Notes: generated by a model from the letters alone, not told the origin. A stretch of 64,000 nucleotides of DNA from Streptomyces scabiei 87.22 (GCF_000091305.1 NC_013929.1:8432001-8496000); one strand, 5' to 3'; positions 1-8,487 are shown, counted from the first letter of the stretch. Made by a program: numbers and translations.

Positions 1-324
1 CTCACCTGGCGCGAGATTCTGCCATTCTGGTTGACCGCTGTACTTCTCTTGCGCGAGCTGGTGCTGCTGGTGATGGTCGGCATCCTCCGGCGGCACGGCT
101 ATCCGCCGCCCCAGGTGAACTTCCTCGGCAAGGCGGCCACCTTCAACTTGATGTACGCGTTCCCGTTGCTCCTGCTCAGTGACGGAAGCGGGTGGATCCC
201 GTCACTCGCTGCTATTTTCGGATGGGCGTTCGCCGGATGGGGTACAACGCTCTATTGGTGGGCAGGGATCCTCTACGTGGTTCAGGTCCGCCGACTCGTC
301 AGTGCGGACGCCATGGCCGATTGA
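1..324 (+). CDS. Cardiolipin synthase, CDP-alcohol phosphatidyltransferase type (3' part only)
   Basis: The reading frame is open from the first base, so the gene begins upstream of the window and only its last 107 codons are present. The fragment holds membrane helices and the C-terminal half of a CDP-alcohol phosphatidyltransferase; the catalytic motif would lie further upstream. From memory, the Streptomyces coelicolor gene in this position, directly before the nucleotidyltransferase fusion, encodes the eukaryote-like cardiolipin synthase, which joins CDP-diacylglycerol to phosphatidylglycerol. The mycobacterial neighbour is called pgsA2. The assignment rests on position plus membrane topology, because the diagnostic motif is out of view. 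Confidence 0.7.
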   Translation, partial: LTWREILPFWLTAVLLLRELVLLVMVGILRRHGYPPPQVNFLGKAATFNLMYAFPLLLLSDGSGWIPSLAAIFGWAFAGWGTTLYWWAGILYVVQVRRLVSADAMAD

Positions 325-440
325 GCCCGCCCGATAGGGCGGCCGTAGGTGGCCAGATGGCCCGCTTCGAAAAAGTGCGGGACAATCCGGACGGGTGAAG
401 TCGGCCAGACCGTCGTCTCTTCAAGGAGGACGCTTCCGAC

Positions 441-2936
441 ATGAAGGCCGTCGTGATGGCCGGAGGTGAAGGCACACGCCTTCGCCCCATGACCTCGAGC
501 ATGCCCAAGCCGCTCCTGCCCGTGGCGAACCGCCCGATCATGGAGCACGTGCTGAGGCTGCTCAAAAAGCATGGGCTCAATGAGACCGTCGTTACAGTCC
601 AGTTCCTGGCGTCACTCGTCAAGAACTATTTCGGTGACGGCGAGGAGCTCGGGATGGAGCTCACCTATGCCAACGAGGAGAAGCCACTCGGTACCGCGGG
701 GAGCGTGAAGAACGCCGAGGAGGCACTGAAGGACGACGCGTTCCTCGTCATCTCCGGCGACGCCCTCACGGACTTCGACCTCACCGAGCTCATCAATTTC
801 CACAAGGAAAAGGGCGCGCTGGTCACCGTCTGCCTGACGCGGGTGCCGAATCCGCTGGAATTCGGTATCACGATCGTCGACGAAGAAGGCAAGGTCGAGC
901 GGTTCCTGGAGAAGCCGACCTGGGGTCAGGTCTTCTCGGACACCGTGAACACGGGCATCTACGTGATGGAGCCCGAAGTCTTCGACTATGTCGAGGCCGA
1001 CGTTCCCGTCGACTGGTCCGGTGACGTCTTCCCGCAGCTGATGAAGGAGGGCAAGCCGGTCTACGGCTTCGTCGCCGAGGGCTACTGGGAGGATGTCGGT
1101 ACGCACGAGAGCTACGTCAAGGCGCAGGCCGACGTGCTCGAGGGCAAGGTGGACGTCGAGATCGATGGGTTCGAGCTGTCGCCCGGGGTGTGGATCGCCG
1201 AAGGCGCCGAGGTACATCCGGACGCCGTCCTGCGCGGTCCGCTGTATGTCGGGGACTACGCCAAGGTCGAAGCCGGCGCGGAGGTCCGGGAGCACACCGT
1301 CGTGGGCTCGAACGTCGTCGTGAAGAGCGGGGCCTTCCTGCACAAGGCCGTGGTCCACGACAACGTGTACGTCGGGCAGCACAGCAATCTGCGCGGATGC
1401 GTGGTCGGGAAGAACACCGACATCATGCGGGCGGCGCGGATCGAGGACGGCGCGGTGATCGGCGACGAGTGCCTCGTCGGCGAAGAATCGATCATCCAGG
1501 GGAACGTCCGCGTCTATCCCTTCAAGACGATCGAGGCCGGCGCCTTCGTCAACACGTCGGTGATCTGGGAGTCCCGGGGGCAGGCGCACCTGTTCGGCGC
1601 CCGTGGTGTCTCCGGAATCCTGAACGTGGAGATCACCCCCGAACTGGCCGTCAGACTGGCCGGAGCGTACGCCACGACGCTCAAGAAGGGCTCCACGGTC
1701 ACCACCGCCCGCGACCACTCCCGGGGCGCCCGTGCGCTGAAGCGGGCGGTCATCTCGGCGCTGCAGGCCAGCGCCATCGACGTCCGGGACCTGGAGAACG
1801 TGCCGCTGCCGGTGGCCCGGCAGCAGACCGCGCGGGGCAGTGCCGGCGGGATCATGATCCGGACGACCCCCGGGGTGCCGGACTCGGTCGACATCATGTT
1901 CTTCGACGGGCAGGGGGCCGACCTCTCCCAGGGCAGTCAGCGCAAGCTGGACCGGGTGTTCGCGCGGCAGGAGTACCGGCGCGCGTTCCCGGGGGAGATC
2001 GGGGACCTGCACTTCCCGGCCAGCGTGTTCGACTCGTACACCGGATCGCTGCTGCGCAACGTCGACACGACCGGCATCGCCGAGTCGGGGCTCAAGGTCG
2101 TCGTGGACGCCTCCAACGGAAGCGCCGGCCTGGTGCTGCCCAGTCTGCTCGGCAAGCTGGGTGTCGACTCGTTGACGATCAACCCGGGTCTCGACGAGTC
2201 GAGGCCGACGGAGACCGGTGACATGCGGCGCTCCGGGCTGGTGCGGCTCGGCGAGATCGTGGCGTCCTCGCGGGCGGCGTTCGGTGTGCGGTTCGACCCC
2301 GTCGGTGAGCGGTTGTCGCTCGTGGACGAGAAGGGGCGGATCGTCGAGGACGACCGGGCCCTGCTGGTCATGCTCGACCTGGTGGCGGCGGAGCGGCGCA
2401 GCGGCCGGGTGGCACTGCCGGTGACCACCACCCGGATCGGTGAGCAGGTCGCCGCGTACCACGGCACCCAGGTCGAGTGGACGACCACGTCTCCGGACGA
2501 CCTCACGCGGGTCGGCGGGGACGAGACGACCATCTTCGGCGGTGACGGGCGCGGCGGGTTCATCGTGCCGGAGTTCAGCAGCGTCTTCGACGGGGCCGCG
2601 GCCTTCGTACGGCTCATCGGGCTCGTGGCACGGACGCAGCTCACGCTCAGCCAGATCGACGCGCGGATTCCGCGGGCGCACGTCCTCAAGCGGGACCTCG
2701 CCACCCCGTGGGCCGTCAAGGGCCTGGTGATGCGCCGGGTCGTGGAGGCGGCCGGAGACCGCTTCGTCGACACGACCGACGGTGTGCGGGTCGTGGAGAC
2801 CGACGGGCGGTGGGTGATGGTGCTGCCGGACCCGGCCGAGGCCGTCACCCATCTGTGGGCCGAGGGGCCCGACGACGCCTCCGCGCAGGCCCTGCTCGAC
2901 GAGTGGGCGGCGGTCGTGGACAGCGCCGGACGCTGA
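441..2936 (+). CDS. Mannose-1-phosphate guanylyltransferase / phosphomutase-like fusion
   Basis: The 831-residue protein has three parts. Residues 1 to about 235 are a nucleotidyltransferase domain with the signature GGEGTRLRPMT followed by a PKP motif. Residues about 250-380 look like a left-handed beta-helix of hexapeptide repeats. The rest is a phosphohexomutase-like domain. The family makes GDP-mannose from mannose-1-phosphate for cell-wall polymers and protein mannosylation; a glucose-1-phosphate nucleotide substrate is also possible. AAGGAGGA lies about 10 bases before the ATG. The mutase part looks catalytically dead: where active enzymes have TASHNP it has RTTPG (474-478), and where they have the DGDxDR metal loop it has DPVGER (619-624). 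It may be regulatory or structural. Confidence 0.85.
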   Translation: MKAVVMAGGEGTRLRPMTSSMPKPLLPVANRPIMEHVLRLLKKHGLNETVVTVQFLASLVKNYFGDGEELGMELTYANEEKPLGTAGSVKNAEEALKDDAFLVISGDALTDFDLTELINFHKEKGALVTVCLTRVPNPLEFGITIVDEEGKVERFLEKPTWGQVFSDTVNTGIYVMEPEVFDYVEADVPVDWSGDVFPQLMKEGKPVYGFVAEGYWEDVGTHESYVKAQADVLEGKVDVEIDGFELSPGVWIAEGAEVHPDAVLRGPLYVGDYAKVEAGAEVREHTVVGSNVVVKSGAFLHKAVVHDNVYVGQHSNLRGCVVGKNTDIMRAARIEDGAVIGDECLVGEESIIQGNVRVYPFKTIEAGAFVNTSVIWESRGQAHLFGARGVSGILNVEITPELAVRLAGAYATTLKKGSTVTTARDHSRGARALKRAVISALQASAIDVRDLENVPLPVARQQTARGSAGGIMIRTTPGVPDSVDIMFFDGQGADLSQGSQRKLDRVFARQEYRRAFPGEIGDLHFPASVFDSYTGSLLRNVDTTGIAESGLKVVVDASNGSAGLVLPSLLGKLGVDSLTINPGLDESRPTETGDMRRSGLVRLGEIVASSRAAFGVRFDPVGERLSLVDEKGRIVEDDRALLVMLDLVAAERRSGRVALPVTTTRIGEQVAAYHGTQVEWTTTSPDDLTRVGGDETTIFGGDGRGGFIVPEFSSVFDGAAAFVRLIGLVARTQLTLSQIDARIPRAHVLKRDLATPWAVKGLVMRRVVEAAGDRFVDTTDGVRVVETDGRWVMVLPDPAEAVTHLWAEGPDDASAQALLDEWAAVVDSAGR

Positions 2937-2953
2937 ACGGCCCCGCACGCGCG

Positions 2954-2993
2954 CGTGCCGGACAAGTGCCCTCAACGGGGCCTGTCCGGCACG
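2954..2993 (+). terminator. Hairpin after the guanylyltransferase fusion
   Basis: Perfect 11-base arms (CGTGCCGGACA at 2954-2964, TGTCCGGCACG at 2983-2993) lie 17 bases after the stop codon, with outer GGCCCC/GGGGCC pairing possible. There is no clear T-run, as is usual for Streptomyces terminators. Confidence 0.6.
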
Positions 2994-3043
2994 CCGGTGG
3001 GGCCGTTCGGAGGTAGTGGTCGCGACGTGCGACGATGTGCGGC

Positions 3044-3940
3044 ATGCCGCAGCAGCCCCCCGTTCGGAGCACACCCACGCGCCCGTCGCGTCCGGACGCC
3101 TCCATGTCGCTGCTCACCAACGTCATGGACCACAGCCTCGACGACGGATACGCCGAGGCCGCCGCCCGCAGGAAGGCCGCGGGCGCCGAGGGCATGCCCA
3201 AGACCGTGCGGGCCAAGCTGGGGCTCGCGGCCGGCCTGGTGCTGGCCGCGCTCGTGGTGACGGTGGGCGCGGCGCAGGCGCGGATAAGCGCTCCCGTGGT
3301 CGCCAAGGAGCGCGAGGAACTCATCGACCGCATCCAGCGGGAGACGGCGACCGCGGACGAGCTGGAGACGTCCGTGGACGCGCTCCGTGACGATGTGAGC
3401 GCGCGCCAGCGCAAGGCGTTGGAGGACGGCGGCGGCCGTCACGGGAACGACCTGGTGAGCGTCCTGTCGGGCGCCGTCGAGGTGCACGGCCCCGGGGTCC
3501 GGCTCGTCGTCAACGACTCCAAGGACGCCGCCCGGGGCGGTGACGGCGACCCGCGCGAGACCTCAGGGTTCTCGGACACGGGCCGGGTGCGCGACCGGGA
3601 CATGCAGCGGGTGGTCAACGGCCTGTGGGCGTCCGGCGCCGAGGCCGTCTCGATCAACGGACAGCGGCTCACCTCCCTGTCGGCGATCAGGGCCGCCGGG
3701 GACGCGATACTGGTCGACAACAAGCCACTCGCGCCGCCCTACACGGTCCTCGCGGTGGGCGACGGGCAGCGGCTGAGCACCCGGTTCCAGAACAGCCCCG
3801 ACGGGCTGTACCTGCATGCCCTCAAGGAGAACTTCGGTATCAGGCCGACCATCTCCGTCGAGGACGACATCAAGGTGCCGGCCGCACCGAGCGTGATCGT
3901 ACGAACAGCAGAACCCAGCACAGAGAAGGGCACATCGTGA
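3044..3940 (+). CDS. DUF881 family membrane-anchored protein (first copy)
   Basis: About 298 residues. A cytoplasmic N-terminus of some 45 residues precedes one transmembrane helix (near LGLAAGLVLAALVV). A short coiled-coil-like stretch and the DUF881 domain follow, with the typical 'SINGQRLT' and 'APPYTVLAVGD' blocks. DUF881 proteins resemble membrane proteins encoded beside cell-division genes, but no activity is known. The gene overlaps the next one by four bases (GTGA), so the two are translationally coupled. An in-frame ATG nine bases upstream (3035) is an alternative start; neither has a strong ribosome site. In mycobacteria the same DUF881-sbp-DUF881 trio lies between pgsA2 and garA. 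Confidence 0.85.
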   Translation: MPQQPPVRSTPTRPSRPDASMSLLTNVMDHSLDDGYAEAAARRKAAGAEGMPKTVRAKLGLAAGLVLAALVVTVGAAQARISAPVVAKEREELIDRIQRETATADELETSVDALRDDVSARQRKALEDGGGRHGNDLVSVLSGAVEVHGPGVRLVVNDSKDAARGGDGDPRETSGFSDTGRVRDRDMQRVVNGLWASGAEAVSINGQRLTSLSAIRAAGDAILVDNKPLAPPYTVLAVGDGQRLSTRFQNSPDGLYLHALKENFGIRPTISVEDDIKVPAAPSVIVRTAEPSTEKGTS

Positions 3941-4269
3941 TCGCCGTACTGGGCCTCGTCCTCGGAGTCGTGGCCGGACTGTTGGTCCGGCCCGAGGTAC
4001 CGGCGGTCGTCGAGCCGTATCTCCCCATCGCCGTGGTCGCCGCTCTCGACGCCGTCTTCGGCGGCCTGCGCGCGATGCTGGACGGCATCTTCGACGACAA
4101 GGTCTTCGTGGTCTCGTTCCTGTCGAACGTCGTCGTGGCCGCCCTGATCGTCTTCCTCGGCGACAAGTTGGGCGTCGGTGCCCAGCTGTCCACGGGCGTC
4201 GTGGTCGTCCTCGGTATCCGCATCTTCTCCAACGCCGCGGCGATCCGCCGGCACGTGTTCCGGGCGTGA
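3937..4269 (+). CDS. sbp: Small basic family protein (DUF1290, Sbp)
   Basis: This 110-residue, very hydrophobic protein has three predicted membrane helices: residues about 1-18, 50-70 and 80-100. The conserved pattern 'RPEVPAVVEPYLPIAVVAALD' near the first loop and 'GIRIFSNAAAIRR' at the end match the small basic family found beside division genes in Gram-positive bacteria. No biochemical function is established. It starts at GTG inside the stop of the preceding DUF881 gene, and its own stop overlaps the GTG of the next DUF881 gene. The three therefore form a tightly coupled operon, probably a membrane complex. Confidence 0.85.
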   Translation: MIAVLGLVLGVVAGLLVRPEVPAVVEPYLPIAVVAALDAVFGGLRAMLDGIFDDKVFVVSFLSNVVVAALIVFLGDKLGVGAQLSTGVVVVLGIRIFSNAAAIRRHVFRA

Positions 4270-5156
4270 GGCCGATGAACGGGCGGGACGAGACGCCGGG
4301 AGCCGAGCCGACCGAGGGCAGGGGAGAGGACGACGCGCCCACGACGAGGCTGCGCCGGGAGCTCCCTCAGGAGGTGCCCTCCACGGCCGCCCAGGAGCCC
4401 GGTGAGGCTCCCCGGGAGGAGAACGACAAGGACGGGCGGACCGGGCGGCAGCGCCTGGCGCAGGGACTGTGGCCGCCGCGCTTCACCCGCGCCCAACTCA
4501 TCGTGGCGCTGCTGCTGTTCGGCCTCGGCTTCGGGCTGGCGATCCAGGTGGCCTCCACCAACGACGACAGCGCGCTGCGCGGAGCACGTCAGGAAGATCT
4601 CGTACGCATCCTCGATGAACTCGATGACCGTACGCAGCGTCTGGAGGAGGAGAAGCAGGGTCTCGAGGATCAGCGCACCGAGCTGGAGAACAGTTCGGAC
4701 CAGGCCGAGGAGGCGCGCAGGCAGACGGTCGAGAAGGAACGGCAACTCGGCATTCTGGCGGGCACGGTGGCGGCGCAGGGACCCGGCATCACACTGACGG
4801 TCGACGACACGAAGGGAACGGTCGAGGCGGACATGCTGCTCGACGCCATCCAGGAGCTGCGCGCGGCCGGCGCCGAGGCGATCCAGGTGAACGGCGTACG
4901 GGTCGTGGCCAGCACCTATCTCACCGAGTCCGGTGAGGGGATCAGCGTCGACGGGAACAAGATCACCCAGCCTTTTCGTTTCAAGGTCATCGGCAACCCG
5001 AAGGACCTGGAGCCCGCACTGAACATCCCCGGAGGCGTGGTGCAGACACTGGAGAAGGAGCAGGCCACCGTGACTGTGCGGCGGGCGGAGAAGATCGTCG
5101 TGGACGCCTTGCGAGCAGCGAAGCGGCCTGACTACGCTCGGTCGTCCTCCCGGTGA
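4266..5156 (+). CDS. DUF881 family membrane-anchored protein (second copy)
   Basis: 296 residues, or 293 if the ATG at 4275 is used. A long acidic cytoplasmic N-terminus of about 70 residues, rich in E, D and P, precedes one membrane helix ('LIVALLLFGLGFGLAIQV'). A heptad-like coiled coil follows ('DELDDRTQRLEEEKQGLE'), then the DUF881 domain with 'AIQVNGVRVVASTYL' and 'PFRFKVIGNP'. It starts within the stop of sbp (GTGA). Paralogous DUF881 proteins flanking Sbp suggest a hetero-oligomeric membrane assembly with an extracytoplasmic head. Function unknown. Confidence 0.85.
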   Translation: MRPMNGRDETPGAEPTEGRGEDDAPTTRLRRELPQEVPSTAAQEPGEAPREENDKDGRTGRQRLAQGLWPPRFTRAQLIVALLLFGLGFGLAIQVASTNDDSALRGARQEDLVRILDELDDRTQRLEEEKQGLEDQRTELENSSDQAEEARRQTVEKERQLGILAGTVAAQGPGITLTVDDTKGTVEADMLLDAIQELRAAGAEAIQVNGVRVVASTYLTESGEGISVDGNKITQPFRFKVIGNPKDLEPALNIPGGVVQTLEKEQATVTVRRAEKIVVDALRAAKRPDYARSSSR

Positions 5157-5346
5157 AGCGCAGGTGCATGGGGCCCGTCCGGCGAGGGCATGAGGTTGCG
5201 GGGGGTCGGCGCACCGAATGGGTGGTGCGTGGTGGAAACTGTCTGGTGGATACGGACGTTGTGAGGTTGTCCGGGTCGGCCGGTGTGTTCAGTCAGGGTT
5301 CGTCCTGCCCCACGGGCGGGTCTGTTTCGGTCAAGGGGAATCGCCC

Positions 5347-6189
5347 GTGAAGTTGTTTGCGAAGTTGTTCGGCAAGAGCGCGCGAGAGGGCAGCGACAAC
5401 GCGACCTCCCGCCATCGCGCGCAGCCTTCCGAGGCGGAGGGCCAGGGTGGCGAGCGCCCCATGTTCCGGGACCAGGTCTCTGGTCCGGGGGGTGACATTT
5501 CGGGAGGTCAGGGCGCGCCGTCTGTTGACCCTGCGCAGTCGGGCCGCATAGGTTTCGGGGAACCGTCAACCTCAGGTACGGGTGGAGGGTTCAGCTCAGA
5601 CCCGTATGCGTCCCATGCCCCGGCGGGGCAGCCGCGGCAGGAGGATCCGTCGATGTCGGCCCTGGTGTGTACGAGGTGCGGTAACCGCAACGCGGAGAAC
5701 AGCCGCTTCTGCTCGAACTGCGGTGCTCCGCTGCGGGCCGGCGCGACCGCCGAGCGTCCGTCCGAGACGACCTCGACCATCTCCATCTCCGGCCTGGAAG
5801 CCTACGACTCCGAGGTCACCGGCCAGACGCAGCTGCCGGCGCTCTCTCCCGAGGCGCAGGCCGCCGTCGACGCGCTGCCGCTCGGTTCGGCGCTCCTGGT
5901 GGTGCGCCGCGGTCCGAACGCGGGCAGCCGCTTCCTGCTGGACGGCGACCTCACCACCGCCGGCCGTCACCCGCAGAGCGACATCTTCCTCGACGACGTG
6001 ACGGTGTCGCGTCGCCATGTGGAGTTCCGGCGGGCCCAGGACGGCTCGTTCACGGTCGCCGACGTCGGCAGCCTGAACGGGACGTACGTCAACCGCGAGC
6101 GGATCGACCAGGTCGCCCTGCACAACGGCGACGAGGTGCAGATCGGCAAGTACCGGCTGGTCTTCTACGCGAGCCAGCGGGGCTACTGA
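5347..6189 (+). CDS. garA: GarA/OdhI-type FHA domain protein with zinc ribbon
   Basis: 280 residues from a GTG start (MKLFAKLFGK). A disordered first 100 residues leads to a zinc ribbon with Cys108, Cys111, Cys122 and Cys125. An ETTS segment (140-143) follows, then an FHA domain (about 180-270) with the usual GR, SRRH and NGTYVN signatures. In mycobacterial GarA and corynebacterial OdhI the ETT(S) threonines are phosphorylated by PknB and PknG, and the FHA domain then binds its own tail. The unphosphorylated form inhibits 2-oxoglutarate dehydrogenase and regulates glutamate metabolism. Conserved ETTS and gene order (ftsR and DUF151 follow) support the same role. The zinc ribbon and long N-terminus are absent from the short mycobacterial protein. 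An upstream GTG (5218) is rejected because family similarity begins at 5347. Confidence 0.85.
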   Translation: MKLFAKLFGKSAREGSDNATSRHRAQPSEAEGQGGERPMFRDQVSGPGGDISGGQGAPSVDPAQSGRIGFGEPSTSGTGGGFSSDPYASHAPAGQPRQEDPSMSALVCTRCGNRNAENSRFCSNCGAPLRAGATAERPSETTSTISISGLEAYDSEVTGQTQLPALSPEAQAAVDALPLGSALLVVRRGPNAGSRFLLDGDLTTAGRHPQSDIFLDDVTVSRRHVEFRRAQDGSFTVADVGSLNGTYVNRERIDQVALHNGDEVQIGKYRLVFYASQRGY

Positions 6190-6230
6190 CCCTCCCCCGG
6201 ACCGGCTCCGGGGAACCCCAGGGAAGGTCC

Positions 6231-6986
6231 ATGCTTCGAACGACGAGCGGTGGTGCCGACCACGGCACCGCCGCCGCGGACAGTGACCTGATGAGCATCG
6301 GCACGGTTCTCCACGCACTGCGTGACGAGTTCCCCGAGGTGACCATCTCCAAGATCCGTTTCCTGGAGTCCGAGGGGCTCGTCGAGCCGCGGCGGACCCC
6401 CTCGGGGTATCGGAAGTTCAGCGCGGGGGACGTCGAGCGCCTCGGACGCGTCCTCAGGATGCAGCGGGACCACTATCTGCCGCTCAAGGTGATCCGTGAG
6501 CATCTGGAGGCCCTGGAGCGCGGGGAGGACGTCCGGCTGCCGTCCGTGGGGCGGCAGCGGGACGTGGGCGACGGAGAGCGCCTGAGCGAGCTGTTCGGCG
6601 AGCCCGAGGAACCGGCGGCCGCACGGATCGGGCGGGGCGAGTTCATCGCCGGCGCCGGCATCGACGAGGAGCAGCTCGCCGAGTGGGAGTCGTACGGGCT
6701 GGTGGCCCCGCTGCCGGACGGGTCGTACGACGCCGACGTTCTCACCATCGCCACGCTTGTGGTCGAACTGGGACGATTCGGTATCGAGCCGCGGCATCTG
6801 AGGGTGATGCGGGCCGCCGCCGACCGTGAGGCGGGGCTCGTCGACCAGGTGGTGGCACCGCTGCGGCGGCACCGTAATCCGCAGACCAGGGCGCATGCGG
6901 AGGAGCGGGTGAGGGAGCTGGCGGGGCTGACGGTCAAGCTGCACGCCGCCCTCGTGCGCGGTGCGCTGGGTGTGCGGTCGCGCTGA
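6231..6986 (+). CDS. ftsR: FtsR-like MerR family transcriptional regulator
   Basis: This 251-residue MerR-type regulator has a winged helix-turn-helix at about 20-90 ('SIGTVLHALRDEFPEVTISK', then 'EPRRTPSGYRKF'). A second, degenerate helical module lies in the C-terminal half, and there is no metal-binding cysteine pair. It directly follows garA, as Rv1828 follows Rv1827 in M. tuberculosis. The corynebacterial homologue, FtsR, activates ftsZ. The start ATG is preceded by 'GGGAAGG'. The direct targets here are inferred only. Confidence 0.85.
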   Translation: MLRTTSGGADHGTAAADSDLMSIGTVLHALRDEFPEVTISKIRFLESEGLVEPRRTPSGYRKFSAGDVERLGRVLRMQRDHYLPLKVIREHLEALERGEDVRLPSVGRQRDVGDGERLSELFGEPEEPAAARIGRGEFIAGAGIDEEQLAEWESYGLVAPLPDGSYDADVLTIATLVVELGRFGIEPRHLRVMRAAADREAGLVDQVVAPLRRHRNPQTRAHAEERVRELAGLTVKLHAALVRGALGVRSR

Positions 6987-7070
6987 GGTGTGGTGTTCGC
7001 CCGTGGCGGATCGGCCGGCCGATCCGGGCCCGACTACCCAAACATCCCGAGCACGGCCTAGGGTTGCTGT

Positions 7071-7544
7071 GTGAACGAGCTCGATGTCGTAGGTGTCCGG
7101 GTCGAAATGCCCTCCAACCAACCGATCGTGCTCCTGCGCGAAGTGGGAGGCGACCGTTACCTCCCCATCTGGATCGGGCCGGGGGAGGCGACGGCGATCG
7201 CTTTCGCCCAGCAGGGCATGGCCCCCGCGCGACCGCTGACCCACGACCTGTTCAAGGACGTGCTGGAGGCCGTCGGCCAGGAGCTCACGGAAGTGCGCAT
7301 CACGGATCTGCGTGAGGGCGTCTTCTACGCGGAGCTGGTCTTCGCCAGTGGCGTCGAGGTGAGTGCCCGGCCCTCCGACGCCATAGCGCTGGCGCTGCGT
7401 ACCGGGACGCCGATCTTCGGCAGTGACGGGGTGCTCGACGACGCGGGCATCGCGATCCCGGACGAGCAGGAGGACGAGGTGGAGAAGTTCCGCGAGTTCC
7501 TCGACCAGATCTCGCCCGAGGACTTCGGGACGAACAGTCAGTGA
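7071..7544 (+). CDS. Bifunctional nuclease family protein (DUF151)
   Basis: 157 residues starting at GTG. The DUF151 core fills most of the chain: 'ELDVVGVRV', 'LPIWIGPGEATAIA', 'RPLTHDLFKDVLEAVG' and 'ARPSDAIALALRTGTPIF'. A plant member has been described as a dual DNase/RNase, but bacterial roles are poorly defined. Its place between two MerR regulators matches Rv1829 of mycobacteria. The acidic tail ('DEQEDEVEKFREFLDQISPEDF') is typical of the actinobacterial proteins. Confidence 0.85.
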   Translation: MNELDVVGVRVEMPSNQPIVLLREVGGDRYLPIWIGPGEATAIAFAQQGMAPARPLTHDLFKDVLEAVGQELTEVRITDLREGVFYAELVFASGVEVSARPSDAIALALRTGTPIFGSDGVLDDAGIAIPDEQEDEVEKFREFLDQISPEDFGTNSQ

Positions 7545-7709
7545 GGCCGGGCGGACGGTCGCACGGAGCCGTCCTTCGGGGCTGACGGGTCCTGACACTG
7601 CCTGCCGCCGTCGGTGGCGGGCACGTCGGTGCGGTGTGCCGGGGCGGCTCGGCGGGAGCGCATTCGGCTAGCCTTTCCCCGCGGGAGGGCACGCGAAACC
7701 ACTCTCAGG

Positions 7710-7735
7710 GTGATTATCACTCGGCGTGGCGAGTG
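7710..7735. promoter_or_regulatory. Paired palindromes upstream of the second merR gene
   Basis: Two adjoining inverted repeats lie just upstream of the predicted -35 box: GTGAT-T-ATCAC (7710-7720) and CACTCG-GCGTGG-CGAGTG (7718-7735). They share bases, so binding at one could exclude the other. They are candidate operators for autoregulation or for FtsR; no binding evidence exists. Confidence 0.45.
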
Positions 7736-7744
7736 CGATGGTCG

Positions 7745-7773
7745 TTGACGCACCCCTGGTGGCTGCCTACCGT
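7745..7773 (+). promoter_or_regulatory. Predicted sigma-70-type promoter of the second merR gene
   Basis: TTGACG (7745-7750) and TACCGT (7768-7773) are separated by 17 bases, a good match to Streptomyces housekeeping promoters. They lie 31 bases before the GTG start, with GGAGGTC as the ribosome site in between. Confidence 0.6.
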
Positions 7774-7803
7774 CGATGAGGCAGGTCAAGGACGGAGGTC
7801 GGC

Positions 7804-8487
7804 GTGAGAAGCAGCGGCGACGGTACGGCTGGGGGTGCCCCCGGACGCAGGCTGGGGAGCGGCGGCCCGTACCCTTCCCCGGGCTCTTCGATGCGCCCGA
7901 GCTGGGGGGACCCCCAGCAGGGCGGCGCGGCCGGTCACGCTCCGCAGCGGCCCGCGGCCGTGCAGGACAGCACCGATGCGGCGCCCGAGCCGTACGAGAA
8001 GGTCGGCTACCGCGGTCCCACCGCGTGCGCGGCCGCCGGCATCACCTACCGTCAGCTCGACTACTGGGCCCGCACCGGGCTCGTGGAGCCGAGTGTGCGG
8101 TCCGCCCAGGGCTCGGGGACACAGCGCCTCTACAGCTTCCGGGACGTGGTCGTCCTGAAGATCGTGAAACGGTTCCTCGACACGGGGGTGTCGCTGCAGA
8201 ACATCCGCACGGCGATCCAGCACCTGCGGGAGCGGGGCTTCAGCGATCTGGAGCGGATGACGCTCATGAGCGACGGTGCGACGGTCTACGAGTGCACCTC
8301 GCCCGACGAGGTCCACGCCCTGCTCCAGGGCGGCCAGGGGGTCTTCGGGATCGCCGTGGGGGTCGTCTGGCGTGACGTCGAAAGCGCTCTCTCCCAGCTG
8401 CACGGGGAGCGGGTCGACACGGGGGAGACGCTCGTGGGCCACAATCCGGCCGACGAGCTGGCGCGGCGCCGGAACCGGGCGGTCTGA
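7804..8487 (+). CDS. MerR family transcriptional regulator (Rv1830-like)
   Basis: 227 residues. A disordered N-terminus of about 65 residues rich in G, P and S precedes a MerR-type DNA-binding domain: 'GYRGPTACAAAGITYRQLDY', then 'QRLYSFRDVVVLKIVKRFLD'. A C-terminal domain with 'FGIAVGVVWRDVE' follows. GTG start with GGAGGTC eight bases upstream. Position after the DUF151 gene matches Rv1830, a regulator linked in mycobacteria to growth and drug tolerance. No ligand-binding cysteines are seen. Palindromes just upstream suggest autoregulation. Confidence 0.85.
   Translation: MRSSGDGTAGGAPGRRLGSGGPYPSPGSSMRPSWGDPQQGGAAGHAPQRPAAVQDSTDAAPEPYEKVGYRGPTACAAAGITYRQLDYWARTGLVEPSVRSAQGSGTQRLYSFRDVVVLKIVKRFLDTGVSLQNIRTAIQHLRERGFSDLERMTLMSDGATVYECTSPDEVHALLQGGQGVFGIAVGVVWRDVESALSQLHGERVDTGETLVGHNPADELARRRNRAV

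Noticed and set aside
612..3074. Very long open frame opposite the guanylyltransferase fusion
   Set aside because: It is the antisense frame of a high-GC gene; it has no family similarity, no ribosome site, and mirrors the codon bias of the real gene.
5218..5346. N-terminal extension of the FHA protein from an upstream GTG
   Set aside because: The extra 43 residues are Cys/Trp/Gly-rich and unlike family members, which begin MKLFAKLFGK.
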